Source: Lachnospiraceae bacterium UBA3401
Lineage (GTDB): Bacteria; Bacillota; Clostridia; Lachnospirales; Lachnospiraceae
DNA: 18,891 nt
Reading direction: 5' to 3'
NCBI GenBank assembly: GCA_002358575.1
Contig: DEPD01000082.1
Span: forward strand, 25,632-44,522
The position numbers and the translations under genes are program-made. Below are positions 1 to 7,051 of this stretch, in pieces (position 1 is the stretch's first letter; each line of letters starts with the position of its first letter). The notes under the pieces are model-generated. The model was not told where the DNA came from. It worked only from the letters and a program-made list of their open reading frames with translations, and searched no databases.

Positions 1-46
1 TTTGCATGGCTTGATGCTTGTAACAGGAAGCCGAAGGCTGAACTGT

Positions 47-109
47 GTTACAATTCACACCCACGCCAGATTTCGTATTGATTTATGATGATTTGGTGTG
101 AATTGCAAC
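47..109. repeat. Imperfect inverted repeat, 15-bp arms
   Basis: The left arm GTTACAATTCACACC (47-61) is the reverse complement of GGTGTGAATTGCAAC (95-109) except at one position, which would be a G-U pair in RNA. The arms are 33 nt apart. A weaker third copy of the same motif, GGGTGTGAAAAGTAAC, begins near 186 in the same orientation as the right arm. No coding frame explains the pattern. It looks like a palindromic intergenic repeat or the stem of an untranslated RNA. Confidence 0.5.
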
Positions 110-210
110 AATTGATGCACATAAAATGCCACGAAGCAGGCATTTTTGCGCTGGATCCGACACCATACAGCAAGTGCATGGTGCGGGTGTGAAAAGTAAC
201 TGAACTGTTA

Positions 211-238
211 CAAAGAATGTAAGAGCTTACATTCTTTG
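211..238. terminator. Strong hairpin, possible terminator of an upstream gene
   Basis: CAAAGAATGTAAG (211-223) is perfectly complementary to CTTACATTCTTTG (226-238). A realistic fold has an 11-12 bp stem and a short loop. The downstream bases are A/T-rich (AAATTTATTTT, 243-253) but are not a clean T tract, so terminator activity is plausible rather than certain. It may close a transcript that ends left of the window. Confidence 0.45.
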
Positions 239-285
239 CTAGAAATTTATTTTCAGTTGTGTTATTGTATAAATATGTAATAATT

Positions 286-402
286 GATGCACAGACCTGT
301 GCGAAGGAAATAAGCAAGCAACGCACAGGCCGCGCGAGTAGGGAAAGTCTTCCCTGTTTGAGAACGCGCCATAGTTTAAATTCTGGCAGAATGGAGGAAA
401 CA
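286..402 (+). promoter_or_regulatory. Structured untranslated leader of the pectin operon
   Basis: This stretch between the AT-rich putative promoter zone (about 255-285) and the GH28 start contains nested inverted repeats. CCTGTGCG (296-303) pairs with CGCACAGG (322-329), GCACAG/CTGTGC form a tight local alternative near 290-302, GGGAA/TTCCC pair around 341-354, and GCGCG/CGCGC elements flank that. The first two pairings share bases and so are mutually exclusive. The GH28 ribosome binding site GGAGG (393-397) lies just downstream. No known riboswitch class was recognised. Confidence 0.35.
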
Positions 403-1959
403 ATGAAGTTTGAGGTAATCTATAAGACTTCCACAAGTTTTGTGGTAGAAATCAAGGAAAATGGTTATTTTTCATCGGAGCAGGAACATGAAATTTACAT
501 AAATGGCAGTCTTGCTGAGCGGAGTGACCGAAATGTGGTGACAGTGTTTGGTCTAGTACCTGCGACGACCTACAATGTAAAATTAATATGTGGTGAAGAG
601 GAATCAGAAGCGTTTCAGGTGACAACTGAGGAGGAGTATGTCACACTCAATGTCAAGGATTTCGGCGCGAAGGGTGACGGTGAGACAGACGACACACATT
701 TTATACAGTGTGCAATCAATGCGTGTCCAAAAGGAGGAAGAGTCTATATTCCAGAGGGAGTATATAAAATTTATCCGCTTTTCTTAAAGAGTGATTTGGT
801 TTTAGATATCGGAAAAGATGCAACGCTCTCCGCATTTACAGACAGGACAAAATTCCCAATTCTTCCTGGCAAAATAGAGTGTGTTAACAAGGAACACGAA
901 TATCTGCTGGGCACTTGGGAGGGAGATCCTCTTGATATGTTTGCAGGTATTCTTACAGGCATAAATGTGGAGAATGTTGTGATTACTGGACAGGGAACGA
1001 TTGACGGCTGCGCCAGCAAAGAAAACTGGTGGGATAATCCTAAGGTAAAGCGCATTGCATGGCGCCCGCGCATGGTTTTCCTCAATCATTGTAAGAATGT
1101 TGTCCTTCATGGTATCACAGTAAAGAACAGTCCTTCCTGGAATATTCACCCTTATTTTTCAGAGGATTTGAAGTTTATCAATATCTCTGTGTTAGGGCCA
1201 AAGGACTCGCCAAATACAGATGGTTTAGATCCAGAATCCTGCAAAAATGTGGATATTATTGGCGTTTATTTCTCTGTTGGTGACGACTGCATTGCCATTA
1301 AATCTGGCAAGATTTATATGGGTGCAAAGTACAAAACCCCTTCTGAAAATCTTACCATCAGACAGTGTTGTATGCGTGATGGACATGGTTCTATCACTAT
1401 TGGAAGTGAGATGGCAGGCGGCGTAAAAAACCTTAATGTTGAGAATTGTCTGTTTCTTCATACAGATAGGGGACTGCGTATTAAGACAAGACGTGGGCGC
1501 GGCAAGGATGCGATTGTGACAGGCATTAAGTTTGAAAATATTATTATGGACCATGTGATGACGCCAGTTGTGATGAACTCTTTTTATTTCTGTGACGCAG
1601 ACGGGCATTCCGATTATGTGCAGTCCAAGGAGTTTCATCCAGTAGACGAGCGGACGCCATATCTTGGGGATTTTTTGTTTAAGAATCTAAAGGCGACGAA
1701 CTGCCATGCGGCGGCTTCTTATTTATATGGGCTGCCAGAACAGAAGATTCACCATGTTGTGTTTGAGAATGTCTCTTTCTCCTTTGCAGAAAATCCGACA
1801 GCAGGAGCTCCAGCAATGATGGATGGTGTTGATAAACAGACCAACACAGGCATCTTTGCAAAGAATATTGAGACATTGGAATTGAAGAATGTGACTGTAT
1901 CTGGGCAGAATGGTGATGCTGTGATTTGTGACGGGATTGCGCATTTTATCACTGTGTAG
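403..1959 (+). CDS. GH28 family polygalacturonase, apparently cytoplasmic
   Basis: Predicted 518-residue glycoside hydrolase family 28 enzyme that would hydrolyse alpha-1,4 galacturonosyl bonds in oligogalacturonides. Family signatures are in order: NTDG (271-274), VGDDC (292-296), GHG (327-329) and RIK (359-361). They supply the expected catalytic aspartates D273, D294 and D295, plus H328, R359 and K361. Residues 1-76 form a fibronectin-III-like beta domain, and the right-handed beta-helix begins at the VKDFGAKGDG motif (84-93). The ATG at 403 is preceded by GGAGG with a 5-nt spacer; an upstream in-frame extension to 259 has no ribosome binding site and would cross the structured leader. There is no signal peptide, so the substrate is probably imported pectin fragments. 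Exo rather than endo action is likely from the architecture but not provable here. The GH105 gene follows 19 nt downstream. Confidence 0.93.
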   Translation: MKFEVIYKTSTSFVVEIKENGYFSSEQEHEIYINGSLAERSDRNVVTVFGLVPATTYNVKLICGEEESEAFQVTTEEEYVTLNVKDFGAKGDGETDDTHFIQCAINACPKGGRVYIPEGVYKIYPLFLKSDLVLDIGKDATLSAFTDRTKFPILPGKIECVNKEHEYLLGTWEGDPLDMFAGILTGINVENVVITGQGTIDGCASKENWWDNPKVKRIAWRPRMVFLNHCKNVVLHGITVKNSPSWNIHPYFSEDLKFINISVLGPKDSPNTDGLDPESCKNVDIIGVYFSVGDDCIAIKSGKIYMGAKYKTPSENLTIRQCCMRDGHGSITIGSEMAGGVKNLNVENCLFLHTDRGLRIKTRRGRGKDAIVTGIKFENIIMDHVMTPVVMNSFYFCDADGHSDYVQSKEFHPVDERTPYLGDFLFKNLKATNCHAAASYLYGLPEQKIHHVVFENVSFSFAENPTAGAPAMMDGVDKQTNTGIFAKNIETLELKNVTVSGQNGDAVICDGIAHFITV

Positions 1960-1978
1960 CAAAAGGAGTTGTAATACT

Positions 1979-3115
1979 ATGGTGATTGAGATTATAGAAA
2001 AGTATGTAAATGAATTGATTGACAAGAGCACACTGGATGAACCTGTCTGGAATATTGAGAAGATACGAGCGGGTAAAAAGGCTTCGTGGGACTATATAGA
2101 TGGCTGTATGATTATGTCGCTGCTTGAGCTTTATAAGGTGACAAAAAATCAAAAATATTTTGATTTTGCGGAGAAGTATATTGACCATCGCATTGAGGAG
2201 GATGGAACAATTATTGGATATAAGAAAGAGGATTTCAATCTTGACAATATCAATGAGGGTAAGAATCTGTTTACGCTCTATGATTTGACTGGGAAAGAAA
2301 AGTATGCGAAGGCGACAGAGAAAATCTATCAACAGATTTTGGAGATGCCGCGCACAAAGGAAGGAAATTTCTGGCATAAAAAGATTTATCCAAATCAGGT
2401 GTGGCTAGATGGTTTATATATGGCACAACCTTATTATATCGAGTATGAAAACCGCTTTCACGACAAGGAAAATTATAAAGACATTTTTACACAGTTTTTC
2501 AATGTGGAGAAAAACCAGAAAGATTCCAAGACAGGATTGTACTATCATGCATATGATGCGGAGCGGCTAATGTTTTGGGCAGACAAGGAGACGGGACTTT
2601 CACAAAATTTCTGGCTTAGAGCGCTTGGTTGGTTTGCAATGGCGCTCCTTGATACCTTGACACTCGCAGACCCAGAATATCCTGATTATAAACATTTGTT
2701 GCAGATGTATCAAGATTTGATTGATTCTATGCTGAAATTTCAATCTCCAGAGGGAATGTGGTATCAAGTGCCGAATTTTCCAGGCAGGGAGAAAAATTAT
2801 TTGGAGACAAGCGGCAGTTCGATTATGGCGTATTGCCTGATGAAAGGTGCGCGCTTGGGCTATCTTCCAAAAGAGTATCGTGCACGTGGTGTAAAGGCAT
2901 TCCAGGGAATCTGTGATACTTATCTTTTTACCGTGGAGGGAGAGATGAGCCTTGGCGGTATCTGCCTTGTGGCAGGTCTTGGACCAGATACAAATCCGCG
3001 TCGAGATGGGACATACGAGTACTATATGTCAGAGCCCATTGTAAAAGACGATGCAAAGGGAACTGCGCCGTTTTTACTAGCGTATGCGGAAATGTTGCGA
3101 TTGGAAGAAGGATGA
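1979..3115 (+). CDS. GH105 unsaturated galacturonyl/rhamnogalacturonyl hydrolase (YteR/YesR-like)
   Basis: The 378-residue protein matches the length of the (alpha/alpha)6-barrel family GH105, which removes the 4,5-unsaturated uronic acid from the non-reducing end of pectin oligosaccharides by hydration of its double bond. The conserved WLDGLYMAQP segment (142-151) carries D144, the position of the catalytic aspartate in YteR. H190 in YYHAYD, FWLRALGWFAMAL (211-223), ETSGSS (276-281) and the C-terminal EYYMSEPIVKDDAKG run are also family hallmarks. The start is the ATG at 1979, with AGGAG at 1964-1968; an ATG at 1928 lies inside GH28 and is rejected. No signal peptide is present. A diverged second copy of the last dozen codons follows the stop codon. 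The substrate could be unsaturated galacturonyl or rhamnogalacturonyl ends; the GH28/CE8 neighbours favour homogalacturonan. Confidence 0.92.
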   Translation: MVIEIIEKYVNELIDKSTLDEPVWNIEKIRAGKKASWDYIDGCMIMSLLELYKVTKNQKYFDFAEKYIDHRIEEDGTIIGYKKEDFNLDNINEGKNLFTLYDLTGKEKYAKATEKIYQQILEMPRTKEGNFWHKKIYPNQVWLDGLYMAQPYYIEYENRFHDKENYKDIFTQFFNVEKNQKDSKTGLYYHAYDAERLMFWADKETGLSQNFWLRALGWFAMALLDTLTLADPEYPDYKHLLQMYQDLIDSMLKFQSPEGMWYQVPNFPGREKNYLETSGSSIMAYCLMKGARLGYLPKEYRARGVKAFQGICDTYLFTVEGEMSLGGICLVAGLGPDTNPRRDGTYEYYMSEPIVKDDAKGTAPFLLAYAEMLRLEEG

Positions 3116-3122
3116 GTGAAAA

Positions 3123-3148
3123 CTTTGCGTAGGCTTGCCTATGCAAAG
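3123..3148. repeat. Short hairpin between GH105 and CE8
   Basis: CTTTGCGTAGGC (3123-3134) pairs with GCCTATGCAAAG (3137-3148) with one G-U wobble. There is no T tract, so transcription probably continues into the pectinesterase gene. It overlaps the 5' part of the GH105 fossil. Confidence 0.45.
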
Positions 3149-3178
3149 ATGCTGCGATTGGAAAGTAAGGGAATTTAA
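3134..3178 (+). pseudogene. Remnant of the 3' end of a second GH105 gene
   Basis: Read in the frame starting at 3134, the bases encode LAYAKMLRLESKGI and then TAA. This closely matches the true GH105 C-terminus LAYAEMLRLEEG and its TGA at 3074-3115. Ten of the first eleven residues agree, yet several codons differ synonymously (for example GCG/GCC, GCG/GCA, ATG-TTG/ATG-CTG). That pattern suits a diverged paralogue whose body was deleted better than a fresh tandem duplication. Nothing upstream of 3134 in this frame resembles GH105. The fragment has no start codon and is probably not translated; its 3' end supplies the weak ribosome binding site of the next gene. Confidence 0.6.
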
Positions 3179-3180
3179 TT

Positions 3181-4137
3181 ATGGAGAAAAAAGAACTGTA
3201 TGTAGATGCTGCGGGGGATCAAGAATTTGTTAAAATTGGAGATGCCCTCAAAGCAGCAAAACAATTTACGGACTGCGAAGTTCTAATACATATCGCACCG
3301 GGCACTTACAAAGAACGGCTTGAGATTGAGCAAAATCATCTTTCTTTTATTGGTACAGACGCAAATCAAACGAAAATTACTTATTCGGACGGTGCGTTGG
3401 ATTTGATGCCAGAGGGAGACAAACGAGGGACTTTTCGGACGCCGAGCGTCTTTATTGATGCAGATTATTTCTACGCTTGTCATATTTCTTTCTGTAATGA
3501 GGCAGGGCAGGGAAACAAGGTGGGACAGGCGCTTGCAGTATATGCGGATGGGGAGCACTTGATTTTTGAAAACTGCCGCTTTGATGGTCACCAGGACACT
3601 CTGTTTACAGCGCCATTGCCAAAAAAGGAAAAGCAGGCAGGTGGATTTAAGGGACCGAAAGAGTTTGCGCCTAGACGAGTTGGCAGACAGCTCTATAAAG
3701 ACTGTTATATTGCAGGAAATGTTGACTTTATTTTTGGCAGCGCTACTGCGTATTTTGAGCATTGCGAGCTATTTATGAAGCAGCGAAAGGGTGATATTAG
3801 CGGCTATGTAACTGCACCTTCAACCTATGAAGAACAACAGTACGGATATGTTTTTCGAGATTGTCGTTTTACAAGCGATTGTCCTGCCAAGAGCGCTTAC
3901 TTAGGCAGACCTTGGCGGAAATTTGCAAAATGTGTGATTATTCATTCTGAAATTGGGGCACATATCCGCGAGGAAGGCTGGCATGATTGGGATAATAAAG
4001 AAGCGTGGGAGACAATGTTTTTTGCGGAGTATGGAAACTATGGAGAAGGTGCTAAAGAGGAGCGCGCGCCATTTGTAAAAATGTTGACTGCAGAGGAGGC
4101 AGCGGAGTATACACGCGAAAATGTAATTGGATTTTAA
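3181..4137 (+). CDS. CE8 pectin methylesterase, apparently cytoplasmic
   Basis: The 318-residue carbohydrate esterase family 8 protein should remove methyl groups from galacturonate residues of pectin oligomers. Family motifs are GQALAV with Q116, GHQDTL (136-141) with Q138 and acid/base D139, DFIFG (182-186) with nucleophile D182, and YLGRPWR (240-246) with R244 and W246. These match the Gln-Asp-Asp-Arg-Trp constellation of PemA-type enzymes. The length is that of a bare catalytic beta-helix with no signal peptide or accessory domain, so it probably acts in the cytoplasm on imported oligomers. The start ATG lies 8 nt after AAGGGA (3168-3172). It is the third gene of the pectin module, and a long hairpin follows its stop. 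Confidence 0.93.
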   Translation: MEKKELYVDAAGDQEFVKIGDALKAAKQFTDCEVLIHIAPGTYKERLEIEQNHLSFIGTDANQTKITYSDGALDLMPEGDKRGTFRTPSVFIDADYFYACHISFCNEAGQGNKVGQALAVYADGEHLIFENCRFDGHQDTLFTAPLPKKEKQAGGFKGPKEFAPRRVGRQLYKDCYIAGNVDFIFGSATAYFEHCELFMKQRKGDISGYVTAPSTYEEQQYGYVFRDCRFTSDCPAKSAYLGRPWRKFAKCVIIHSEIGAHIREEGWHDWDNKEAWETMFFAEYGNYGEGAKEERAPFVKMLTAEEAAEYTRENVIGF

Positions 4138-4166
4138 AAATGATGGCAAACAGGATTGTTTCCGAA

Positions 4167-4268
4167 AATCCGACACACTAGTACACCGTTTTTTAATTCC
4201 TCATATACCAAGCACTCGCTATTTGTATACGAGGATAAAAAAACGGTGTACTAGTGTGGCTGCGGATT
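4167..4268. repeat. ~100-nt near-perfect inverted repeat (MITE-like hairpin)
   Basis: AATCCG (4167-4172) pairs with CGGATT (4263-4268), and CACACTAGTACACCG (4174-4188) pairs perfectly with CGGTGTACTAGTGTG (4244-4258). A T-run pairs with an A-run next, and CCTC-ATATAC (4199-4208) pairs with GTATAC-GAGG (4225-4234) with one mismatch. The loop is about 16 nt. The whole forms one long hairpin with small bulges. The T-run is inside the left arm rather than after the stem, so this is not a classic terminator. The size, terminal inverted repeats and lack of coding fit a miniature transposable or palindromic repeat element. It fills the gap between the pectin module and the next gene. Confidence 0.7.
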
Positions 4269-4323
4269 GGTGTTAATATAAAGAGTTTTTAGCGGTTTTA
4301 CAAAGATGATTAGGAGGAGAAAA

Positions 4324-5160
4324 ATGCAGTTTGGAATCAGATTACATGACGCTATGCAGGCACCGATAGAAGAGCGATTAAAAAGAATAAAAGAGCAAGG
4401 GTTTACCTGTGCACATGTGGCGCTGTCAAAGGTTATTCAGGAAAATTCCGTGGCGCCGCAAGCGCTTACGCCTGGATATGCCATGTATTTAAGACGATTA
4501 TTTGACAAAAATGAGATAGATGTCGCGGTGCTGGGGTGTTATCTCAATCTTGCAAATCCCGATCCTGCGCAATTAAGGACAATTCAAGAAAAATATATGG
4601 CAAATATCCGCTTTGCAGCACATTTTGGTGCAGGTGTCATCGGCACAGAGACAGGCGCGCCAAATGTGGAATATAAGTTTGAGGAGTCTTGCTGGAATGA
4701 GGGGTCTTTGCAGATTTTTATAAAGAATCTGCGCCCTGTTGTAAAGTATGCAGAACAGATGGGGGTGCTGATGGCAATTGAGCCAGTGGTGCGGCATATT
4801 GTGTGCAATCCTGCGCGTGCGAGGCGTGTGCTGGATGAGATTGCGTCTCCGAATTTAAGGATTATTTTGGACCCAGTAAATCTGCTAGAGTGTTATAATT
4901 ATGAGCAGCAGGATGCGATTCTTGACGAGGCAATTGAATTGCTTGGCAAGGATGTTGCAGTGCTGCATGTGAAAGACTTTGTCATAAAAGATGGAAAGTT
5001 CGTATCTGTGCCTGTAGGACAGGGACAGTGTCATTGGGACAGAATAATTCCTTATATGAAAAAAGAGAAGCCATATATGCACGCTACGCTTGAGAACACC
5101 AAGCCAGACAATGCGGTGGCAGCACTAAACTACATTAGAAAGATTTATCAAGATGCATAA
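4324..5160 (+). CDS. Sugar phosphate isomerase/epimerase-like TIM-barrel protein (AP_endonuc_2 fold)
   Basis: The 278-residue protein resembles the xylose-isomerase-like TIM-barrel superfamily, which includes sugar isomerases, epimerases and inosose dehydratases. Typical metal-binding positions sit at the ends of successive strands: E153 in MAIEPV, D183 in IILDPVN, H215 in LHVKDF and E257 in ATLENT. No signal or membrane segment is present. An excellent TAGGAGGAG (4311-4319) fixes the ATG at 4324; a nearby ATG at 4306 precedes that site and is unlikely. Its place just after the pectin module hints at uronate or derived keto-sugar metabolism, but the substrate cannot be read from the sequence. 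The large hairpin upstream may separate its expression from the esterase. Confidence 0.8.
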   Translation: MQFGIRLHDAMQAPIEERLKRIKEQGFTCAHVALSKVIQENSVAPQALTPGYAMYLRRLFDKNEIDVAVLGCYLNLANPDPAQLRTIQEKYMANIRFAAHFGAGVIGTETGAPNVEYKFEESCWNEGSLQIFIKNLRPVVKYAEQMGVLMAIEPVVRHIVCNPARARRVLDEIASPNLRIILDPVNLLECYNYEQQDAILDEAIELLGKDVAVLHVKDFVIKDGKFVSVPVGQGQCHWDRIIPYMKKEKPYMHATLENTKPDNAVAALNYIRKIYQDA

Positions 5161-5474
5161 ATAACACTGCATGGATGAATTGTTGTAAAAAAATTGCGTA
5201 TGGATATTGAAATATTGTTAAAATTATGTCAAAATATTACTGTTTAGAGTTCACGGGAGATGATTGGAAATGTTTTGAACATATACTGGTGGTCAAAAGA
5301 CTGACCGTTCAGGATAATGGGATGCGTACACCCGCATGAGGTATTATGCCGCTTTGCGGCTGCGGATGGCGCGATACGAACGGCAGATTTCATTTGCCGT
5401 TCGCATCATGTAGTTATGAGCGTGTCCGTGGACAAGTATTATATAATAGTTCATTGCGCAGGAGGCAGAAACTT
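5161..5474 (+). promoter_or_regulatory. 314-nt non-coding region with hairpins and putative promoter
   Basis: No gene was found here. The region holds a copy of the ACTGGYGGTC hairpin repeat (5285-5312), a small ATGCG/CGCAT hairpin (5322-5337), GCCGC-TTT-GCGGC (5348-5360) and a 13-bp stem with one mismatch (5373-5385 with 5395-5407). Near the end are the near-palindrome TGTCCGTGGACA (5423-5434) and a consensus-like -10 TATAAT (5442-5447), which could start a short transcript for the hydrogenase. No clear -35 accompanies it. AGGAGG for the hydrogenase follows at about 5460-5465. Confidence 0.45.
5285..5312. repeat. Hairpin repeat, copy 1 (degenerate)
   Basis: The segment starts ACTGGTGGTC, has an A-rich loop and ends in GACTGACCGTTCAG. 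It matches 11183-11210 except for three T/C differences and one shifted A. Its stem is weakened to five Watson-Crick pairs (GGTCA... wait region TGGTCA/TGACC) plus G-U wobbles. Confidence 0.55.
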
Positions 5475-6971
5475 ATGAGAGGGATAGATACACAGGTTCG
5501 TAAAACAAGACGTGCAATTTTCAGGGAAGTGGCAAACATGGCATATCATTCCACAAATCTTGTGGATGACATGGAAGCACTTCCCTATAAACTTGTGGAT
5601 GCGGAAAATTCACCTTACTGGGATAATATTTATCGGGAACGCGAGATTATTCGCGAGCGCACAAGACTTGCTATGGGAATGTCACTGCGCCCGGAAGATG
5701 AGCCAGTGCCAGTGAGCCAGGGCGTGGAGGAGAGCAATATTGATGAGAAATATTATGAGCCACCTTTGATGCAGGTGATTGCGTCCGCTTGCAATGCATG
5801 TCCTGAAAACCGATATGAGGTCACCGATAAATGTATGGGTTGTCTTGCACACCCATGCAATGAAGTTTGTCCGAGAGGAGCGATTACCATGAAAAATGGG
5901 CGCTCAATTATTGATCAAGAAAAATGTATTAAATGTGGTAAGTGTAAGACGGTCTGTCCATATGATGCAATATCTCACCAGCAGCGTCCTTGCCTTGCGC
6001 ATTGTGGTGTGAATGCGATTCACTCGGACAGTCATGGCAGAGCAGTGATTGACAATGAGAAATGTGTCTCTTGTGGGCAGTGTATGGTGAGTTGTCCTTT
6101 TGGAGCGATAGCAGATAAATCCCAGATTTTTCAGTTGATTCGCGCGATGCAGTCCGGCAGAAAAATTATTGCACAGGTGGCGCCAGCATTTGTAGGGCAA
6201 TTTGGACCTAAGGTGACGCCAGATATGCTCAAGACGGCACTTAAAGAATTAGGTTTTTTTAATGTGTACGAGACAGCAATTGGTGCAGATATGGGTGCTA
6301 TGACAGAAGCAGAGCATTATGTCAAGGAAGTTGCAACAGGGGAAGTGCCATTTTTGCTTACATCATGTTGTCCGTCTTGGTCAATGCTCGCAAAGAAATT
6401 TTTCCCAGAAACCATTGATAAAATCAGCAATGCATTGACGCCAATGGTTGCGACTGCCAGAGTGATTAAGGAGAAGCACCCAGATGCCAGTGTAGTATTT
6501 ATTGGACCGTGTGCCAGCAAAAAGCTTGAGGCAAGTCGCAGAACAATTCGTTCAGATGTAGATTTTGTTATTACCTTTGAGGAACTTGTGGGCATGTTTG
6601 AGGCGAAGGGAATTTTGCTAGAGGAAATCAAGGCTATGGATACCATGAATGATGCGACTGCTGCCGGACGAGGATACGGTGTAGCGGGAGGCGTAGCCAG
6701 TGCCATTGAAAGCTGCATCAAAGAATATTATCCTGACACAGAGATTCATATAGAACATGCGGAAAGCCTTTCTGAGTGCAAGAAAATCTTGATGCTTGCC
6801 AAGGCTGGCAAGAAAAATGGATGCTTAATTGAAGGCATGGCGTGTCCGGGAGGCTGTGTTGCTGGAGCGGGGACAAACATTGCAATTCCGACTGCGACAA
6901 AGGATTTGATTGGGTTTAAAAATTCTTCTGCACAGAAGTTGCCAGAACATAATGTCCGCCAGCCAGAGTGA
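5475..6971 (+). CDS. Monomeric [FeFe] hydrogenase, group-B-like, with ferredoxin-type N-terminus
   Basis: The 498-residue protein has an H-cluster domain with TSCCPSW (296-302; C298 and ligand C299), PCASKK (345-350; C346) and GMACPGGC (454-461; C457 and C461). All four H-cluster cysteines and the proton-relay cysteine are therefore present. The N-terminal half carries two clear 4Fe-4S motifs, CIKCGKCKTVCP (151-162) and CVSCGQCMVSCP (197-208). Further cysteines lie at 106-132 (CNACP, CMGC, CNEVCP) and 173-177. The TSCCPSW and PCASKK variants differ from the CpI-type TSCCPGW/PCTAKK and resemble clostridial group B enzymes. The product would be soluble and use ferredoxin, either evolving H2 or sensing it. 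AGGAGG precedes the ATG at 5475. No maturase genes (HydE/F/G) occur in the window. Catalytic direction is unknown. Confidence 0.88.
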   Translation: MRGIDTQVRKTRRAIFREVANMAYHSTNLVDDMEALPYKLVDAENSPYWDNIYREREIIRERTRLAMGMSLRPEDEPVPVSQGVEESNIDEKYYEPPLMQVIASACNACPENRYEVTDKCMGCLAHPCNEVCPRGAITMKNGRSIIDQEKCIKCGKCKTVCPYDAISHQQRPCLAHCGVNAIHSDSHGRAVIDNEKCVSCGQCMVSCPFGAIADKSQIFQLIRAMQSGRKIIAQVAPAFVGQFGPKVTPDMLKTALKELGFFNVYETAIGADMGAMTEAEHYVKEVATGEVPFLLTSCCPSWSMLAKKFFPETIDKISNALTPMVATARVIKEKHPDASVVFIGPCASKKLEASRRTIRSDVDFVITFEELVGMFEAKGILLEEIKAMDTMNDATAAGRGYGVAGGVASAIESCIKEYYPDTEIHIEHAESLSECKKILMLAKAGKKNGCLIEGMACPGGCVAGAGTNIAIPTATKDLIGFKNSSAQKLPEHNVRQPE

Positions 6972-7051
6972 TAAGATTCTGTATGATAAGTTTGCTATTG
7001 GGAGAATAATTGTTTCCATATAAAAATGATAATAAGATGGAGGAATACAAA

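Noticed and set aside
48..326. Minus-strand open frame of 92 codons upstream of GH28
   Set aside because: It runs through the inverted repeats, has no ribosome binding site or recognisable domain, and its translation looks random.
259..402. In-frame N-terminal extension of the GH28 protein
   Set aside because: No Shine-Dalgarno precedes it. It covers the structured leader and encodes a non-family Arg/Ser-rich stretch, whereas GGAGG with the right spacing precedes the ATG at 403.
5346..5474. In-frame extension of the hydrogenase protein
   Set aside because: The bases are hairpin sequence and contain the -10-like box; AGGAGG lies directly before the ATG at 5475.
6972..7051. T-box leader for gltX
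   Set aside because: The gap of 80 nt is too short, and no T-box core or antiterminator was seen.
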